Origin: Flavobacteriales bacterium
GTDB lineage: Bacteria > Bacteroidota > Bacteroidia > Flavobacteriales_D > Sanyastnellaceae
Assembly: GCA_016722445.1 (NCBI GenBank)
Contig: JADKIZ010000009.1
Span: 1 to 64,000 of the forward strand
Reading direction: 5' to 3'
Length of the DNA: 64,000 bases
A program made the position numbers and the translations under genes. Positions 48,077 through 58,900 of the stretch are shown here, piece after piece. Numbering within the stretch: position 1 is the first letter of the stretch; the number at the start of each line of letters is the position of its first letter. The notes under the pieces are model-generated. The model searched no databases. It was not told the DNA's origin and worked only from the letters and a program-made list of their open reading frames with translations.

Positions 48077-48917
48077 ATGAAATCTGTCGGGAAAATCCAT
48101 GTTCACGGACATCGCGGTTGGCGCGGTCAATATCCTGAAAATTCGGTGATCGCTTTTACAGAAGCCGTCAAATTGGGTGTAGATGTCCTCGAAATGGATG
48201 TGGTGCTTTCCGCAGATCACCAACTGATCGTTTCACATGATCCGTTCATGCACCATGAAATTTGCACCAAACCAGATGGTTCAGCCATTAGTGCATCAGA
48301 AGAAGAAAAACTCAATATCTATCAGATGAATTTGCTGGACATACAACAGTATGTCATCGGGACAAAATTCATCCCAGATTTCCGGAACAACATCTACAGC
48401 TTCACATAAACCAACACTTCGTGAAGTGGTGGATGCTGTACAACCTTTGCTGACAGATCAACAGCGGCTAGCCATTCACTGGAATATCGAAATCAAATCC
48501 AGACCAGAATGGGATGAAATCTATCATCCCAATCCTACCGTTTACGCAAGCATTGCCTATGAAGAACTGAAACACGCAGGTATTCTGGACTTTGCTGTAA
48601 TACAGAGTTTCGACTCAAGAATACTCATCGCGTTGCATCAGATAGATCCTGCCCTTAATTTGGTTTTTCTTACCGAAGAAAAATCATTTCGAATGGATCA
48701 ATTGAACAAAGTACTTGGATTCAAACCATATGGTTTTAGTCCGTATTTTCCATTTGTAGATCAGGAAATGGTGGAATGGTGTGCACATGAAAACATTCAG
48801 CTCATCACTTGGACTGTCAACGACGAAAAAGACATACGCAAAATGATTGAACTTGGGGTCACAGAAATTATTTCTGATTATCCGGAACGAGTTCTTCGCT
48901 TAATCTCTGGAAAGTAA
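48077..48917 (+). CDS. Glycerophosphodiester phosphodiesterase (two single-base losses)
   Basis: GDPD hydrolyses glycerophosphodiesters to glycerol-3-phosphate and alcohol. The ATG at 48077 begins HVHGHRGWRGQYPENSVIAF (catalytic His and Arg), then EMDVVLSADHQLIVSHDP (metal Glu/Asp and His). The C-terminal half has NIEIKSR, IQSFDSRIL and LITWTVNDEKDIRKMIELG. Restoring a C at 48382-48383 and an A at 48408-48410 gives DFPEQHLQLHIKPTLREVVDAV across the break. It follows the TlpA gene by 13 bases. Confidence 0.9.
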
Positions 48918-48936
48918 TAATACCCGATGAAGTGAT

Positions 48937-48954
48937 CGATGTATTCATACATCG
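48937..48954. terminator. Hairpin between convergent GDPD and ferritin-like genes
   Basis: CGATGTA/TACATCG form a 7-bp stem with loop TTCA, extended outward by an imperfect AGTGAT/AATCATTCACT pairing. It sits between two convergent genes and may serve both as a terminator. No long T-run is present. Confidence 0.45.
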
Positions 48955-48967
48955 AATCATTCACTTA

Positions 48968-49537
48968 TTATTTCTTACAATAACCATCCGACTCTTCTAC
49001 CGGATATTTCTGATCAAGATCGATATTGTTGAAACTCTTTCTATTTCCCCAAGAGAAGACTTTTTCAAAAAAAGGAAGCCATGGATCATGTTTGATTTTC
49101 TGAAGAAAATAAACCTCGTGTTCTTTTTCCTTCATTCCCATATCATAGAGAATTTGATCGTGCTTACGAATGCCTCTGGAATTAAAAAATTGTTTCATCC
49201 GAAAATATTCGCACACATTGCCACTTTCAAGGCTTCCGGCAAAATAGAATGGCATAAATCTGCCGATGATAAAGCAGCTGACATGAATTGCTTTACCAAT
49301 CAGATAAAACTTCACTTCATACCAACGCGACACAGGTATCTCGTAAACATTCATGATTTCGAGAACTTCTTTTCGGTGAATCCATTCATCGTTTTCAATT
49401 TCGTGGATACGCGTTTTTTCCTCTTTGTTTCGGAGTGAAGCTGCGTGACCTTGATATGCGAATGCTGCAGCCTTTTCTGCAGAATAGGCCCGTTGAAGTA
49501 AATCGATGAGCTCAGGTTGTAATTGATCCTTGGTCAT
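48968..49537 (-). CDS. Ferritin-like diiron-domain hypothetical protein
   Basis: The 189-residue protein begins with a helix bearing AYSAEKAAAFAYQGHAASL and then IHEIENDEWIHRKEV. Together these give a Glu ... Glu-x2-His pattern of a four-helix ferritin-like diiron bundle. Later helices have KHDQILYDMGMKEKEHEVYF with a second ExxH. COQ7-like and rubrerythrin-like proteins share this. The enzyme activity is unknown. Confidence 0.7.
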   Translation of the reverse strand: MTKDQLQPELIDLLQRAYSAEKAAAFAYQGHAASLRNKEEKTRIHEIENDEWIHRKEVLEIMNVYEIPVSRWYEVKFYLIGKAIHVSCFIIGRFMPFYFAGSLESGNVCEYFRMKQFFNSRGIRKHDQILYDMGMKEKEHEVYFLQKIKHDPWLPFFEKVFSWGNRKSFNNIDLDQKYPVEESDGYCKK

Positions 49538-49542
49538 AAAAA

Positions 49543-49565
49543 AGGCCGCTCCTATGGAGCGGCCT
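49543..49565 (-). terminator. Rho-independent terminator after the alpha-oxoamine synthase gene
   Basis: AGGCCGCTCC and GGAGCGGCCT form a perfect 10-bp stem with a 3-base loop. On the minus strand it is followed by seven T residues. It ends the gene at 49599-50843, and its T-run abuts the start of the ferritin-like gene. Confidence 0.9.
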
Positions 49566-49598
49566 GATATTTATTGCGTGAATTTCATAGCGAACCGA

Positions 49599-50843
49599 TC
49601 AAGCCCAACTTGCGATTTTCTCGGCTTTGTATGCACCTGCTTCGAGTTTTTCGCGCACTTTCAAGAAGCTCTCGATCGTGTATTCTACATCTTTCAACGT
49701 GTGAACAGTAGTAGGAATCAAACGCAACATGATAACATCTTTAGGCACCACTGGATAAACGACAATGGAGCAGAAAATGCCATACGTTTCTCGCAGGTCG
49801 AGAGTCACATTAGTGGCTTCGCCCAGAGATCCTTTCAGAAATACTGGAGTAACTACTGAATTCGTTCTTCCGATATCGAAACCTGCGTTTTTCAAACCGC
49901 CCTGCAACGCTTTGGCGATGTGCCAAAGTTGTTGTTGCAATTCCGGTTGAGTACGGAGCATTTCAAGACGTTTGATGGCACCGATCACAATGGGAAGAGG
50001 AAGTGCTTTGGCGAAGGTCTGCGAACGCATATTGTATCGCAGGTATTCGATCACGTGTTCATCACTGGCCACGAAAGCACCGATGGTAGCCATCGCTTTT
50101 GCGAATGTGCCGAAATAAACATCGATGTCCTTTTGCACACCCTGTGCATCACCGGTACCACGGCCATTTTCACCAATAGAACCGAAACCATGCGCATCAT
50201 CTACGAAAAGTCTAAATCCGTATTCCTTTTTGAAGGCGACAATTTCTTTGAGTTTTCCTTGATCGCCGGCCATACCGAAGACACCTTCAGTGAGAACCAG
50301 AAGACCACCGCCTGTTTTTTCAGCAACTGCTTTGGCGTGTTTCAATTGTTTTTCGAAACTCTCCATGTCGTTGTGCTGGAAAACGAAACGTTTGCCGTGG
50401 TGCAGGCGAACGCCATCCACCATACAAGCATGACATTCACTGTCATATACCATCACATCATGACGGCCAACGAGGGCTTCGATGGCGCTCATGCATCCCT
50501 GATAACCGAAGTTGAGGAGGAAAGCATCGTCTTTTTGCATAAAAGAAGCGAGATCAGCTTCCAGTTGTTCGTGGTATTTGGTCTGACCGCTCATCATGCG
50601 GGCGCCCATTGGATAGGCCATACCCCACTGAGCAGCAGCTTCAGCATCAGCTTTTCTGATATCCGGGTTATTTGCCAGACCGATATAGTTATTGAGACTC
50701 CACACGAGCACCGGCTTACCACGGAATGTCATGTGAGCACCGAGTTCGCCTTCCAATTTTGGGAAGGTGAAATATCCGTGTGATTCTTTGGAATGCTGTC
50801 CAAGTGGACCGCGATTCTTCCTGATACGTTCGAAAATATCCAA
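49599..50843 (-). CDS. PLP-dependent alpha-oxoamine synthase (KBL/AONS/SPT family)
   Basis: This family condenses an acyl-CoA with an amino acid, releasing CO2. The 414 residues carry YPMGARMMSGQTKYHEQLE, FLLNFGYQGC, DSECHAC, the PLP-binding FVDDAHG (Asp215, His218) and the Schiff-base lysine in FGTFAKA (Lys249). The usual HGTFSK is changed to FGTFAK. The substrate could be glycine, serine, cysteate or alanine. Serine palmitoyltransferase and sulfonolipid cysteate acyltransferase in Bacteroidota belong here, so lipid synthesis is plausible but not proved. Confidence 0.88.
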   Translation of the reverse strand: MDIFERIRKNRGPLGQHSKESHGYFTFPKLEGELGAHMTFRGKPVLVWSLNNYIGLANNPDIRKADAEAAAQWGMAYPMGARMMSGQTKYHEQLEADLASFMQKDDAFLLNFGYQGCMSAIEALVGRHDVMVYDSECHACMVDGVRLHHGKRFVFQHNDMESFEKQLKHAKAVAEKTGGGLLVLTEGVFGMAGDQGKLKEIVAFKKEYGFRLFVDDAHGFGSIGENGRGTGDAQGVQKDIDVYFGTFAKAMATIGAFVASDEHVIEYLRYNMRSQTFAKALPLPIVIGAIKRLEMLRTQPELQQQLWHIAKALQGGLKNAGFDIGRTNSVVTPVFLKGSLGEATNVTLDLRETYGIFCSIVVYPVVPKDVIMLRLIPTTVHTLKDVEYTIESFLKVREKLEAGAYKAEKIASWA

Positions 50844-50940
50844 GGTATTCTGTTTTAAGATTATCGTGCGAATTTAACGAGATAAAGCGGTTGTTACCAG
50901 TGTTCAAAGATGACTTTTGAACCATTTAGGAGGATAAAAA

Positions 50941-50965
50941 AAACCGCCGGACAAGCCGACGGTTT
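50941..50965 (-). terminator. Rho-independent terminator after tRNA-His
   Basis: AAACCGCCGG and CCGACGGTTT form a 10-bp stem (one G-U pair) with loop ACAAG. On the minus strand it is followed by a T-run. It lies directly downstream of tRNA-His and upstream of the alpha-oxoamine synthase. Confidence 0.85.
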
Positions 50966-50971
50966 CAGGAG

Positions 50972-51045
50972 GGTGATCGATGGGGCTCGAACCCACGACA
51001 GCCAGAACCACAATCTGGAGCTCTACCAGCTGAGCTACGACCACC
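50972..51045 (-). tRNA. tRNA-His (anticodon GTG)
   Basis: On the minus strand the acceptor stem GTGGTCG/CGATCAC, D arm GCTC...GAGC, anticodon arm CCAGA-TTGTGGT-TCTGG and T arm GTGGG-TTCGAGC-CCCAT all pair. The anticodon is GTG. A G precedes the acceptor stem (G-1), the identity element of tRNA-His. CCA is not encoded. Confidence 0.95.
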
Positions 51046-51143
51046 ATGTAAAAAGCGGGCGCAAATAAACGGCGAAAATGTTGTGTAGTCAATAGGAAAA
51101 ATTCGAACCCTCCTGAATCGTAGATTGCGGCCTCAAGAAAATC

Positions 51144-52298
51144 ATGTCCAATCGACAACTGAACATACTTTTTCTAGCTAGCTGGTATCCCAACAAAGCC
51201 ATACCCACACTGGGAAATTTCATTCAACGCCATGCCGAAGCAGTGGCCACAAGACATCATGTGACGGTGCTTTATGTATGCCTTTTGGCCAATCAACAAG
51301 AAAAATGGAAAGTGGAGGAAAGTCTCGAAAATGGGGTTCGAACCATATTGGTTTATGGCAAAAAGGGCAAATTTGGGTGGTGGAAAAAATTTCTGGGATT
51401 TAGAAAAGGCATCGAATGGCTCAAAAAAGGCAATCGGTTTCAATTCGACCTGGTTCATCAGAATGTGATTTGGCCGGATGGCTGGCAGGCATGGTGGCTC
51501 AAAAGAAAAGAAGGCATTCCATACGTGATCACTGAACATTGGACAGGTTTTGACCAATCCATCAGAAATGATCAGTCCGCATTGTTGAAACCACTCTCCA
51601 AACTCGTTGCAGGTGGCGCATCTGCCATTTGTCCGGTTACGAACAACCTGGCCGACGTTATGCGAAAATTTGGTCTTCAGGGCAGATATGTCATCGTACC
51701 AAATGTGGTGGACACAAGCATCTTTCACCCAGCACAAATCTCAGGATCTACGCAAAAATTCCTTCACGTCAGCACATTAAATGACGCTCATAAAAACATC
51801 AGTGGCATACTTCGGGTATGGAAAAAAGTAAGCGACCGCTTTCCTGACATCCATCTTGAAATTGGTGGCGAAGGTGATATTCGGCATTACAGCCAAGTGG
51901 CAGATAAACTGGGTATCAGAAAAACATCCCTCACTTTTTTCGGAGAAAAGAAATGGCGGGAAATCGCGAAGATGATGTCTGTCTCTCACACCCTCATATT
52001 GTTCAGCAACTATGAAAATTTGCACTGCGTAGTTGTAGAAGCCATGGCCAGCGGGATGACCATTATTTCAACTGATGTCGGTGGCATCAAAGAACATGTC
52101 ACATCAGACCATGGTATACTTATTCCTAGAGGTGACGAAAATGCACTTGAAGAAGCCATTTCAGAAATGGTGCAACACCACCATCGATTCGATAGAAAAG
52201 AGATCACCGAATATGGCAATCATACCTTCAGCAATGAACGCGTCGCAGAACTCTATACTTCCGTGTACGACCTTGCACTAGGGAATAAAAAAAATTAG
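51144..52298 (+). CDS. Glycosyltransferase family 4 protein
   Basis: This 384-residue GT-B fold enzyme starts with NILFLASWYPNKAIPTLGNF in the N-terminal domain (acceptor side). The C-terminal donor domain has HVSTLNDAHKNISGIL, LEIGGEGD and the E-x7-E motif in NLHCVVVEAMASGMTII, followed by TDVGGIKEHV. It is probably involved in cell-surface polysaccharide or glycolipid synthesis. The donor and acceptor cannot be inferred. Confidence 0.92.
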   Translation: MSNRQLNILFLASWYPNKAIPTLGNFIQRHAEAVATRHHVTVLYVCLLANQQEKWKVEESLENGVRTILVYGKKGKFGWWKKFLGFRKGIEWLKKGNRFQFDLVHQNVIWPDGWQAWWLKRKEGIPYVITEHWTGFDQSIRNDQSALLKPLSKLVAGGASAICPVTNNLADVMRKFGLQGRYVIVPNVVDTSIFHPAQISGSTQKFLHVSTLNDAHKNISGILRVWKKVSDRFPDIHLEIGGEGDIRHYSQVADKLGIRKTSLTFFGEKKWREIAKMMSVSHTLILFSNYENLHCVVVEAMASGMTIISTDVGGIKEHVTSDHGILIPRGDENALEEAISEMVQHHHRFDRKEITEYGNHTFSNERVAELYTSVYDLALGNKKN

Positions 52299-52339
52299 AA
52301 ACTTCCTTTCTTCCTGGCTTTCTTTATTTGAGAATGGTC

Positions 52340-52954
52340 TTATTGGCCAGACATCCCTTTTCCCTTCCATTGCAATCCATCACAAATAGAAATGATCCTT
52401 TCCCGATCCACATCGAGATGACTGAACTTGATGGTTGATTTCGATTTTGGAGAATAGATAATTTCCATGGTATCTCCGAATGCTAAACATTTGCAAAGGG
52501 GTGCATCAACTATCAACTCGCCTTCGGCAACTTCATCTTTATGGTTGACATAGTGAATGGCCACTTTACAATTTTTGACTTCATAGTAAGGTGTACCACA
52601 TAATTTACCGACAACCCAACCCGTTGTAGGCACACCACTTCGACCCAATTCATTCTTTTCATAAAAACTACCTTGATAGATGATGATGCCGCCAACCACA
52701 AACAATGAAAGAATAGAACACAATCCGAGAACGATAGAATAATCACCTTCCTGCTTTTGATTTTTGAATGGGTAAGCATTTAGAAAAGTAACCACTGCAC
52801 CCATAGAAACGATCAGCGAAAGAAAACCACCGAGCAATGCCATACCCACTGGATATTCCTGCTTGACCTTATCGGAAAGAATAAAGAGAAAAAAGAACAC
52901 CACCACAAAAGTTGCGATAAGCCAATAAATCAATCTTTTGTAAATGGGTTCCAT
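52340..52954 (-). CDS. Hypothetical membrane protein, DUF3592-like
   Basis: The 204-residue protein has three N-terminal hydrophobic segments (LIYWLIATFVVVFFFLFIL, GMALLGGFLSLIVSMGAVVTF, GLCSILSLFVVGGIIIY). A C-terminal beta domain follows (VAIHYVNHKDEVAEGELI ... GDTMEIIYSPKSKSTIKF), which resembles the DUF3592 pattern GDxxxVxYxPxxP. The role is unknown. It lies between two opposite-strand neighbours with no clear operon. Confidence 0.6.
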   Translation of the reverse strand: MEPIYKRLIYWLIATFVVVFFFLFILSDKVKQEYPVGMALLGGFLSLIVSMGAVVTFLNAYPFKNQKQEGDYSIVLGLCSILSLFVVGGIIIYQGSFYEKNELGRSGVPTTGWVVGKLCGTPYYEVKNCKVAIHYVNHKDEVAEGELIVDAPLCKCLAFGDTMEIIYSPKSKSTIKFSHLDVDRERIISICDGLQWKGKGMSGQ

Positions 52955-52992
52955 ATAAATTTCAGGAATAAAAATGAGTCACCTTTAGTTGT

Positions 52993-55257
52993 TCAAAGAT
53001 GTTCCGTTTTCTTTTTCTTATGGTAAAAAAACATCACAATGAGTGGCGATAGCAACAACTCAGCGATGAGAGCGATGAATAACGTAAGGCTGATGAGAAA
53101 CCCGATATAAAAAGTTCCCATAAAATCTGATAGTATCAAAGAGAGGAATCCACCACTCAAGATAAGGGTCGTGACAACCATGGCTTTTCCGGTGGTGAGG
53201 AAAGTTCTTTTCACAGCGTAAAGCGCGGACATTCCTTCACCCAGCAGTGTTCGTACCCTTGCGAGGAAATGTATGGTATCGTCCACTGCAATTCCGAAAG
53301 CGATGTTGAATACAATAGAAGTCGAAACTTTCAGAGGAATACCTACTGCTCCCATGATTCCCCAACGATGATCAACGGCACCATATTCGGAATGATCGTC
53401 AGCAAAATCATTTTGGGTGACTTGTATACGATTCCCATGACCAATCCGATTACAACAACCGAAAGCAAAAGATCCCACAACATATTTTCGACCAGATATT
53501 TGTTGTTGAGATCAATCAAGTGCGCTGTACCGGTGACATGATGTTGAAATTTCGTCTGGCAATTTTGAGCGATAAATGCATCAAGTTGAACATTCAGACT
53601 ATCGTAGTGCTGTCGTCCGAAATCGCCGACTTTACCACTGATTCGGATGGTGTTGGTGCTTTCCACGAACAATCCGACAAGTTGTTCCATATCCTTTCTT
53701 CGAAGAAATTTCGCAGTTTTGGTCAACTCTAAACTATCCGTTGGAATGACATAAAATTCATGGTCACCAGCGTTCAAAGCCTGGTAAGAAGACTTCATAA
53801 TTTCAGAAACCGAAATCAAACTTCCAACACCGTATTCACGCTGAAGGAATTGATTGATGGTATCCAGATCATCAAGAACCTCAGGGGAATAGACATTGGT
53901 TTTCGCATCGAATACCATGGCCATTTCGAATGGACGACAACCCGAAAAGTGATCTTCCATGAAGAAAAATTCCTGTTTCAAACGGTGAGAATCTTTGAGA
54001 TCCTCTAACATTTTGTTGTCGACTTTGATGGTATAAATGCCGTAGATACTCACTGCACAAACGACTGCTGTTCCTGCAAAGACATATCTTCTTTTGCGGA
54101 TGATCCATCTGAGAGCAGTATGCAATTTTGAAGTCCAGAAATCATCTGAACTTGCATAGATGTAAAGTTTCTTTTGGTTTAGCCAACAACAACACCGCCG
54201 GCAGCATGGTATAGGTAAGACCGTATGCCAACATGATACCTACTGAGGTATAAATACCAAAATCAGAAATGGGTTTGATATTCGAAAATATCAGTGTAAG
54301 GAAACCGATTGAGGTGGTAAAGGCGGTTAGAAAAGTAGCTAGTCGAATAGATTTAAAGGCGTATTTGATCGCTTCAATTTTATCACGTCCATTGCGAAGT
54401 TCCTGCATGTATTTGGTAAGAACGTGGACCGAATCACTCATCCCAACCACAAAAATGATGGTTGGTAATACCGTGAGCATCAAATCGAGATCCTTGCCAA
54501 GGAGATAAATGAAACCGAGCGTCCAAATGATTGAAATGAGGACAACGAGTGTTGGAATAACAACACCCCAACCCGACCTAAATGCGATGAACAAAAAAAC
54601 AGTTGTCAACAATAAACTGATGCTGATAAACAAGACCAGCTCTTGCAGCATCATTTCCACATACAATCGTTGCCCCAATGCCCTGCCGATGATATGAGTC
54701 CGATCAAACTTAAAACTCCCTACTACATTTTCAATATCATGCGACAACTGATCGCACTTCTCTTTGGAGAGACTTTGTGCGTGTTTCATGTTGATCGCAA
54801 GAGATTTACCATCGGCGGAAAAAAACAAACCGATCATTCCTGGAGACTCTGCGATTTTGAGTGAATCCGCATGATAATTTTCCGGCTCATTCCAGCGCAA
54901 CAAAGGAAATTTGAAAATCTGCCCCATGACAGGATCACGCACATATGTGGTGATTTGAGTCGGCCCCATTACTTCTATGATGTGATTGACCTCTCGAAGT
55001 TTATTGGTAAGGCTGTCGACATTTTGTAAAAATTCCTGATCGTAAATACCTTCTTTGATTTTCGAGGCAATGATGAAAAAGTCATTGTCAGTTTCAAATT
55101 GTTTGCGGTACTGATAATAGTAATCCGTTGCAGGATCACCTTGAGGAAAAAATGCTTCAAAGTCATAACTAAAACCCAATCTTGAAATAAAAAACGCAGC
55201 CAAGGCTGTGATAAGAACTATGATTGATATGACCAGAATGCTCGTCCGCTTGTTCAT
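52993..55257 (-). CDS. MMPL/RND-family transporter (two single-base frame breaks)
   Basis: About 755 residues are reconstructed from three frames. The first part has DLDLMLTVLPTIIFVVGMSDSVHVLTKYMQE (the RND TM4-like motif with Gly and Asp), and the last part has FGIAVDDTIHFLARV, its paired copy. Removing one T at 54172-54175 gives KLYIYASSDDFW; adding one C at 53360-53363 gives VGGIMGAVGIPLKVSTS. Two large periplasmic loops are present. Function as a lipid, pigment or drug exporter cannot be told. Confidence 0.85.
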
Positions 55258-55441
55258 CCTGAAATTTTCATTAAAAAGAATTTAGACGATAGCGATTTCA
55301 GGAGGCACTGAACTGTGCAACGGCAAATTCGACGTGAAAAGTGATCTAGTACCGTATGATTTGGATTCATAAACTTTGCTTCCTCATTCCTGTACAAAAC
55401 AACGAAATAACCCACATTGTTTTTCCAAACAAAAATTAAAA

Positions 55442-55462
55442 GGGCCGGAAAAGATCCGGCCC
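55442..55462 (-). terminator. Rho-independent terminator after mscL
   Basis: GGGCCGG and CCGGCCC form a 7-bp GC-rich stem with a 7-base loop, followed on the minus strand by TTTTAATTTTT. It lies 28 bases after the mscL stop. The rest of the 55258-55489 gap has no gene I can see. Confidence 0.85.
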
Positions 55463-55489
55463 CTTCTGTTTATCAGACTTTCTAAAAGA

Positions 55490-55911
55490 TTATTTTTTCA
55501 GTGCATCGCGGATTTCCATCAACAATTTTTCTTCGTTTGTTGGGCCCGGTGGTGGAGGTGGAACGGCTGCAGCTTCTTCTCTTTTCTTCATTTTGTTCAT
55601 TCCTTTAACAATGAGGAAAAGAACGAAAGCAATGATCACGAAATTGATTACCACTTGAATGAAGTTACCATAAGCATGACAGCGGCACCGGCCTTTTTTG
55701 CTTCTTCAAGTGTCGGGTATTCATTGCCATCAAGAGCAATCATGGCATTTTCAAAGCTGACACCTCTCAGTATCACTTTGGAAATGATTGGCATGAGTAC
55801 ATCACCTACAATGGAGTCGATGATTTTACCGAAAGCAGCACCGATGATAACACCGACTGCCAGATCCATCACGTTTCCGCGATTGATAAATTCTCTGAAT
55901 TCTTTGAACAT
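55490..55911 (-). CDS. mscL: Large-conductance mechanosensitive channel MscL (one-base loss near 55672)
   Basis: MscL opens under membrane tension to release solutes. The ATG at 55911 gives MFKEFREFINRGNVMDLAVGV, the canonical N-terminal amphipathic helix and TM1 start, and IIGAAFGKIIDSIVGDVLMP. Adding one A at 55672-55673 continues as VMLYGNFIQVVINFVIIAFVLFLIVKGMNK (TM2), then a Pro-rich linker (AAVPPPPPGPTNEE) and the C-terminal helix LLMEIRDALKK. Total length is about 140 residues. Confidence 0.93.
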
Positions 55912-55975
55912 AGGATTGGGGTTTTGATTACGTTTCAGCGGCAAATTTAACAATTATGAGTAAGTATGCCTCGAA

Positions 55976-58900
55976 TCATTTCACAAAACCTTTGCTTAAG
56001 ATTGGACGATTATTCACCAGAACCAATGCAGTGTATACACCTTTGGAGAATGTCGAAATATCAGCAGTCACAGCAGAACCCTGCTCAGCATGACCAGCAT
56101 CCGACCAAATCAATTTTCCAGCAGCATCATGAATATAGATTTTCATATCAGATGCATTCAACTGATGAAAAGTAAAATTGATTTGATCTTGTTGTTGAAC
56201 CATAGACACATAAGCGTTGAGTTCATTGTCATTCACGTGTACAGTTTCATTCACATTGATTTGAACAAAATCAGCGGCCTGGCAGTCTTCGTTGGATGCG
56301 ATCAACATCAAAGTATAATTTCCAGATTCAGTGAATGCATATTCAAAAGCTAGATCAGAAGAAGTAAAACCATTGTCCATAGACCAATTGAATGTTGTCG
56401 CATTTTCTGTTTGAGGTAAAATAGTCACCCATTCAGATTCATCATTTTCAACCGTTAGTTGCATGTCTTCATCGCCAATATTCAACACAATGGCATTTGG
56501 GTCCTTCACATCAACAGTGAGTTCGTGAGTTTCACATTCGCTGGTAATCATCACCTCATAGATATCGGCCACAAGTCCTTCCTGCATAAACTCCTGACTT
56601 ACCGCATTGCCCGTATTTACAAGACTTCCCGATGAATTATACACTTCATATTCGTAAGAAATGATGCCATCCATCATCAGGCTAAAACTTCCATTGTTGT
56701 TTTCATTGCATTGATCGGCAGCAATTTCATGAATGCTCACCACCTCTTCAGCAGGTTCTGCAATGACGATTTCTTCGTGAGATGATTGACACATCAAATC
56801 ATCATTAGTAAAGTAAACATGGTAATTTCCCGCTGCGAGATGTTCCGCTTGTAATCCACCATCATTGGTCAAGATTACTCCAGCAGCATTCTCCAGTTGA
56901 ACATGCCATTCCGGTGAAATACCTGAAATGATTACAGAACCATTTTCACTTCCAAAGCACGTAGCATCATTGGTAGTGATTGCTGCTGATGGTGAAAAAT
57001 GTATAAAGAAACGCTGACCTGAATATGATTCATCAAGACTAAATGAAAACTCGGCATCTTGATTCAGTGGTATGATTTGACCATTCACAACATCTTCCAC
57101 ATAGATACAAGTAGCCATTGGAAGATTATTCACCTGAGTCACTTTCAAGACATAGTTACCAGCAGCAGGAATATTGAGAAATACCGGAACAACGTAGCTT
57201 TCATCATATGGTCTGGTATCCACAGACAGAAGATGATTATCTCCAGCCACAGTAGCCATGGTAATTGCGTTTGGTTGTTCACTTACAAGTTTTTCTGAAT
57301 CAAAGTTCCATTCAAAATTTGGGGTGGCCTCATCCATGAACAACATGATGATTTCATCACCGCCACCATTGTCATTCGAAATAGCCATGGAGAAATATGA
57401 ATTTTCCTCGGGGCTTCTTTCAAAAGCAACATTCTGATTGGTTTTGAATCTCTCTTCATAACGCAGATATGCACCTGCAGCAGCAGCTTTCACAAAAAAT
57501 GCCTGACTGCTATTGATGTAACGCGGAGCGGTTCCAGTTTGAACGATGCCATTGTAAGGTTTGTAGTTATTTGTTTCCGCATCATAGAGGTAATAAGACG
57601 CAACACCACTTCCGTTCATGACCAATTCTCTGAAATCCACTTGAGATGGATATTGATTCACCAATAGATTCCAGCCATCATCGGCGTTACCCGTGTTGGT
57701 ATAAGAAAGTGTTTTATTGAAAGAACCTTTATAGATATCACCTTTCACATCAACAGACTGAGAAGGCGTTTGGGCGTAAACCATGTAACCTCTTTCAGAG
57801 TCTAGGGCATCGGTTACCGAACCAATGGATACATAGCCGGTATTCATTCCACCAACAACAGACTCATCATAATATGCGATATTGTTGAAGTCGTATGGCA
57901 ACGGATAATCGGCACCAGAAAAACCTGTTGTTACCAAATCATCATCCCATGCTGCCATCGTTTGACCTTGTACCGGACAACCAATTGCCATCCAACTTCC
58001 ATAAGGATAATTGGTGAGCGCAGGAATATGTCTTTCAATGGTAACTTCACCATTGATATCACCAACAGAAGCGATTTCGCCAATAGAACCGGTGGCGTAA
58101 GAAGCTGATTTCAAAACCAACATATCATTTGTTTCGAGCAAACCTTCCTGGATGGAAACAACACCGTAAACTCTTGTTTCAAATGAAGCACTTAAGTTAA
58201 CTTGTGCAGCATCGTTATCAACTTTCAGATGATAAAGAGAAGTGTGATTGCCAAGAACCAGGTTTTGATCCACTTCACCTTTGAAAGTGAGTGTTCCAGT
58301 ACCAGCATTCCATGAACCATTGATGGTAAGATCACCAAAAACCACACATTCTTGTGCGCCTTGTGCAAGACTTCCACCTGAATTCACAGTTAGATTTTTA
58401 GTAAGCCAAGTATCCGTTGTGGTCACAGCATGTGTATTTTGTACGATGAAACTTGCGTATCTCGATGAGATAACAGATTGAGGACTTCCAACCGGTGCAG
58501 TAGACCAGATCGCGCTTTCAGCATTACCAACAGACTGACTATAATAAACAGCCTTGCAGCCTTTTTGTGAGATGATCAAATCGTCAAACTGCAATTGGCC
58601 AGAAGTACTCCATTTGTATACATATCTCAAACCGGCATATGAAATTTTGTCGTATGTGGCATCCGTACCTGAACCGTAGCTCACCAGATTATCAAAACCT
58701 CCATCGACATCGAGATAAAGACTCCACAAACCACTTTCGCTTCTTGTAATTCGGTATCCGATTTCGTTGTGTGCAGAACCAACATCGACAGTTGAAATAA
58801 CAATCGCAGACACTGGAGATCCGTCCACAACCCTCCACAGTGTGATATAATCTGGGGCGAATGCATTGGCAGGATTGATACCTACTGCATACCCATCGAC

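Noticed and set aside
48932..49438. A 168-codon plus-strand frame opposite the ferritin-like gene
   Set aside because: Antisense shadow of a protein with a clear diiron pattern; poor start context.
49920..50783. A long open frame on the plus strand opposite the alpha-oxoamine synthase
   Set aside because: It is antisense to a well-supported gene, has composition unlike a real protein (His/Cys/Phe-rich runs) and no recognisable domain.
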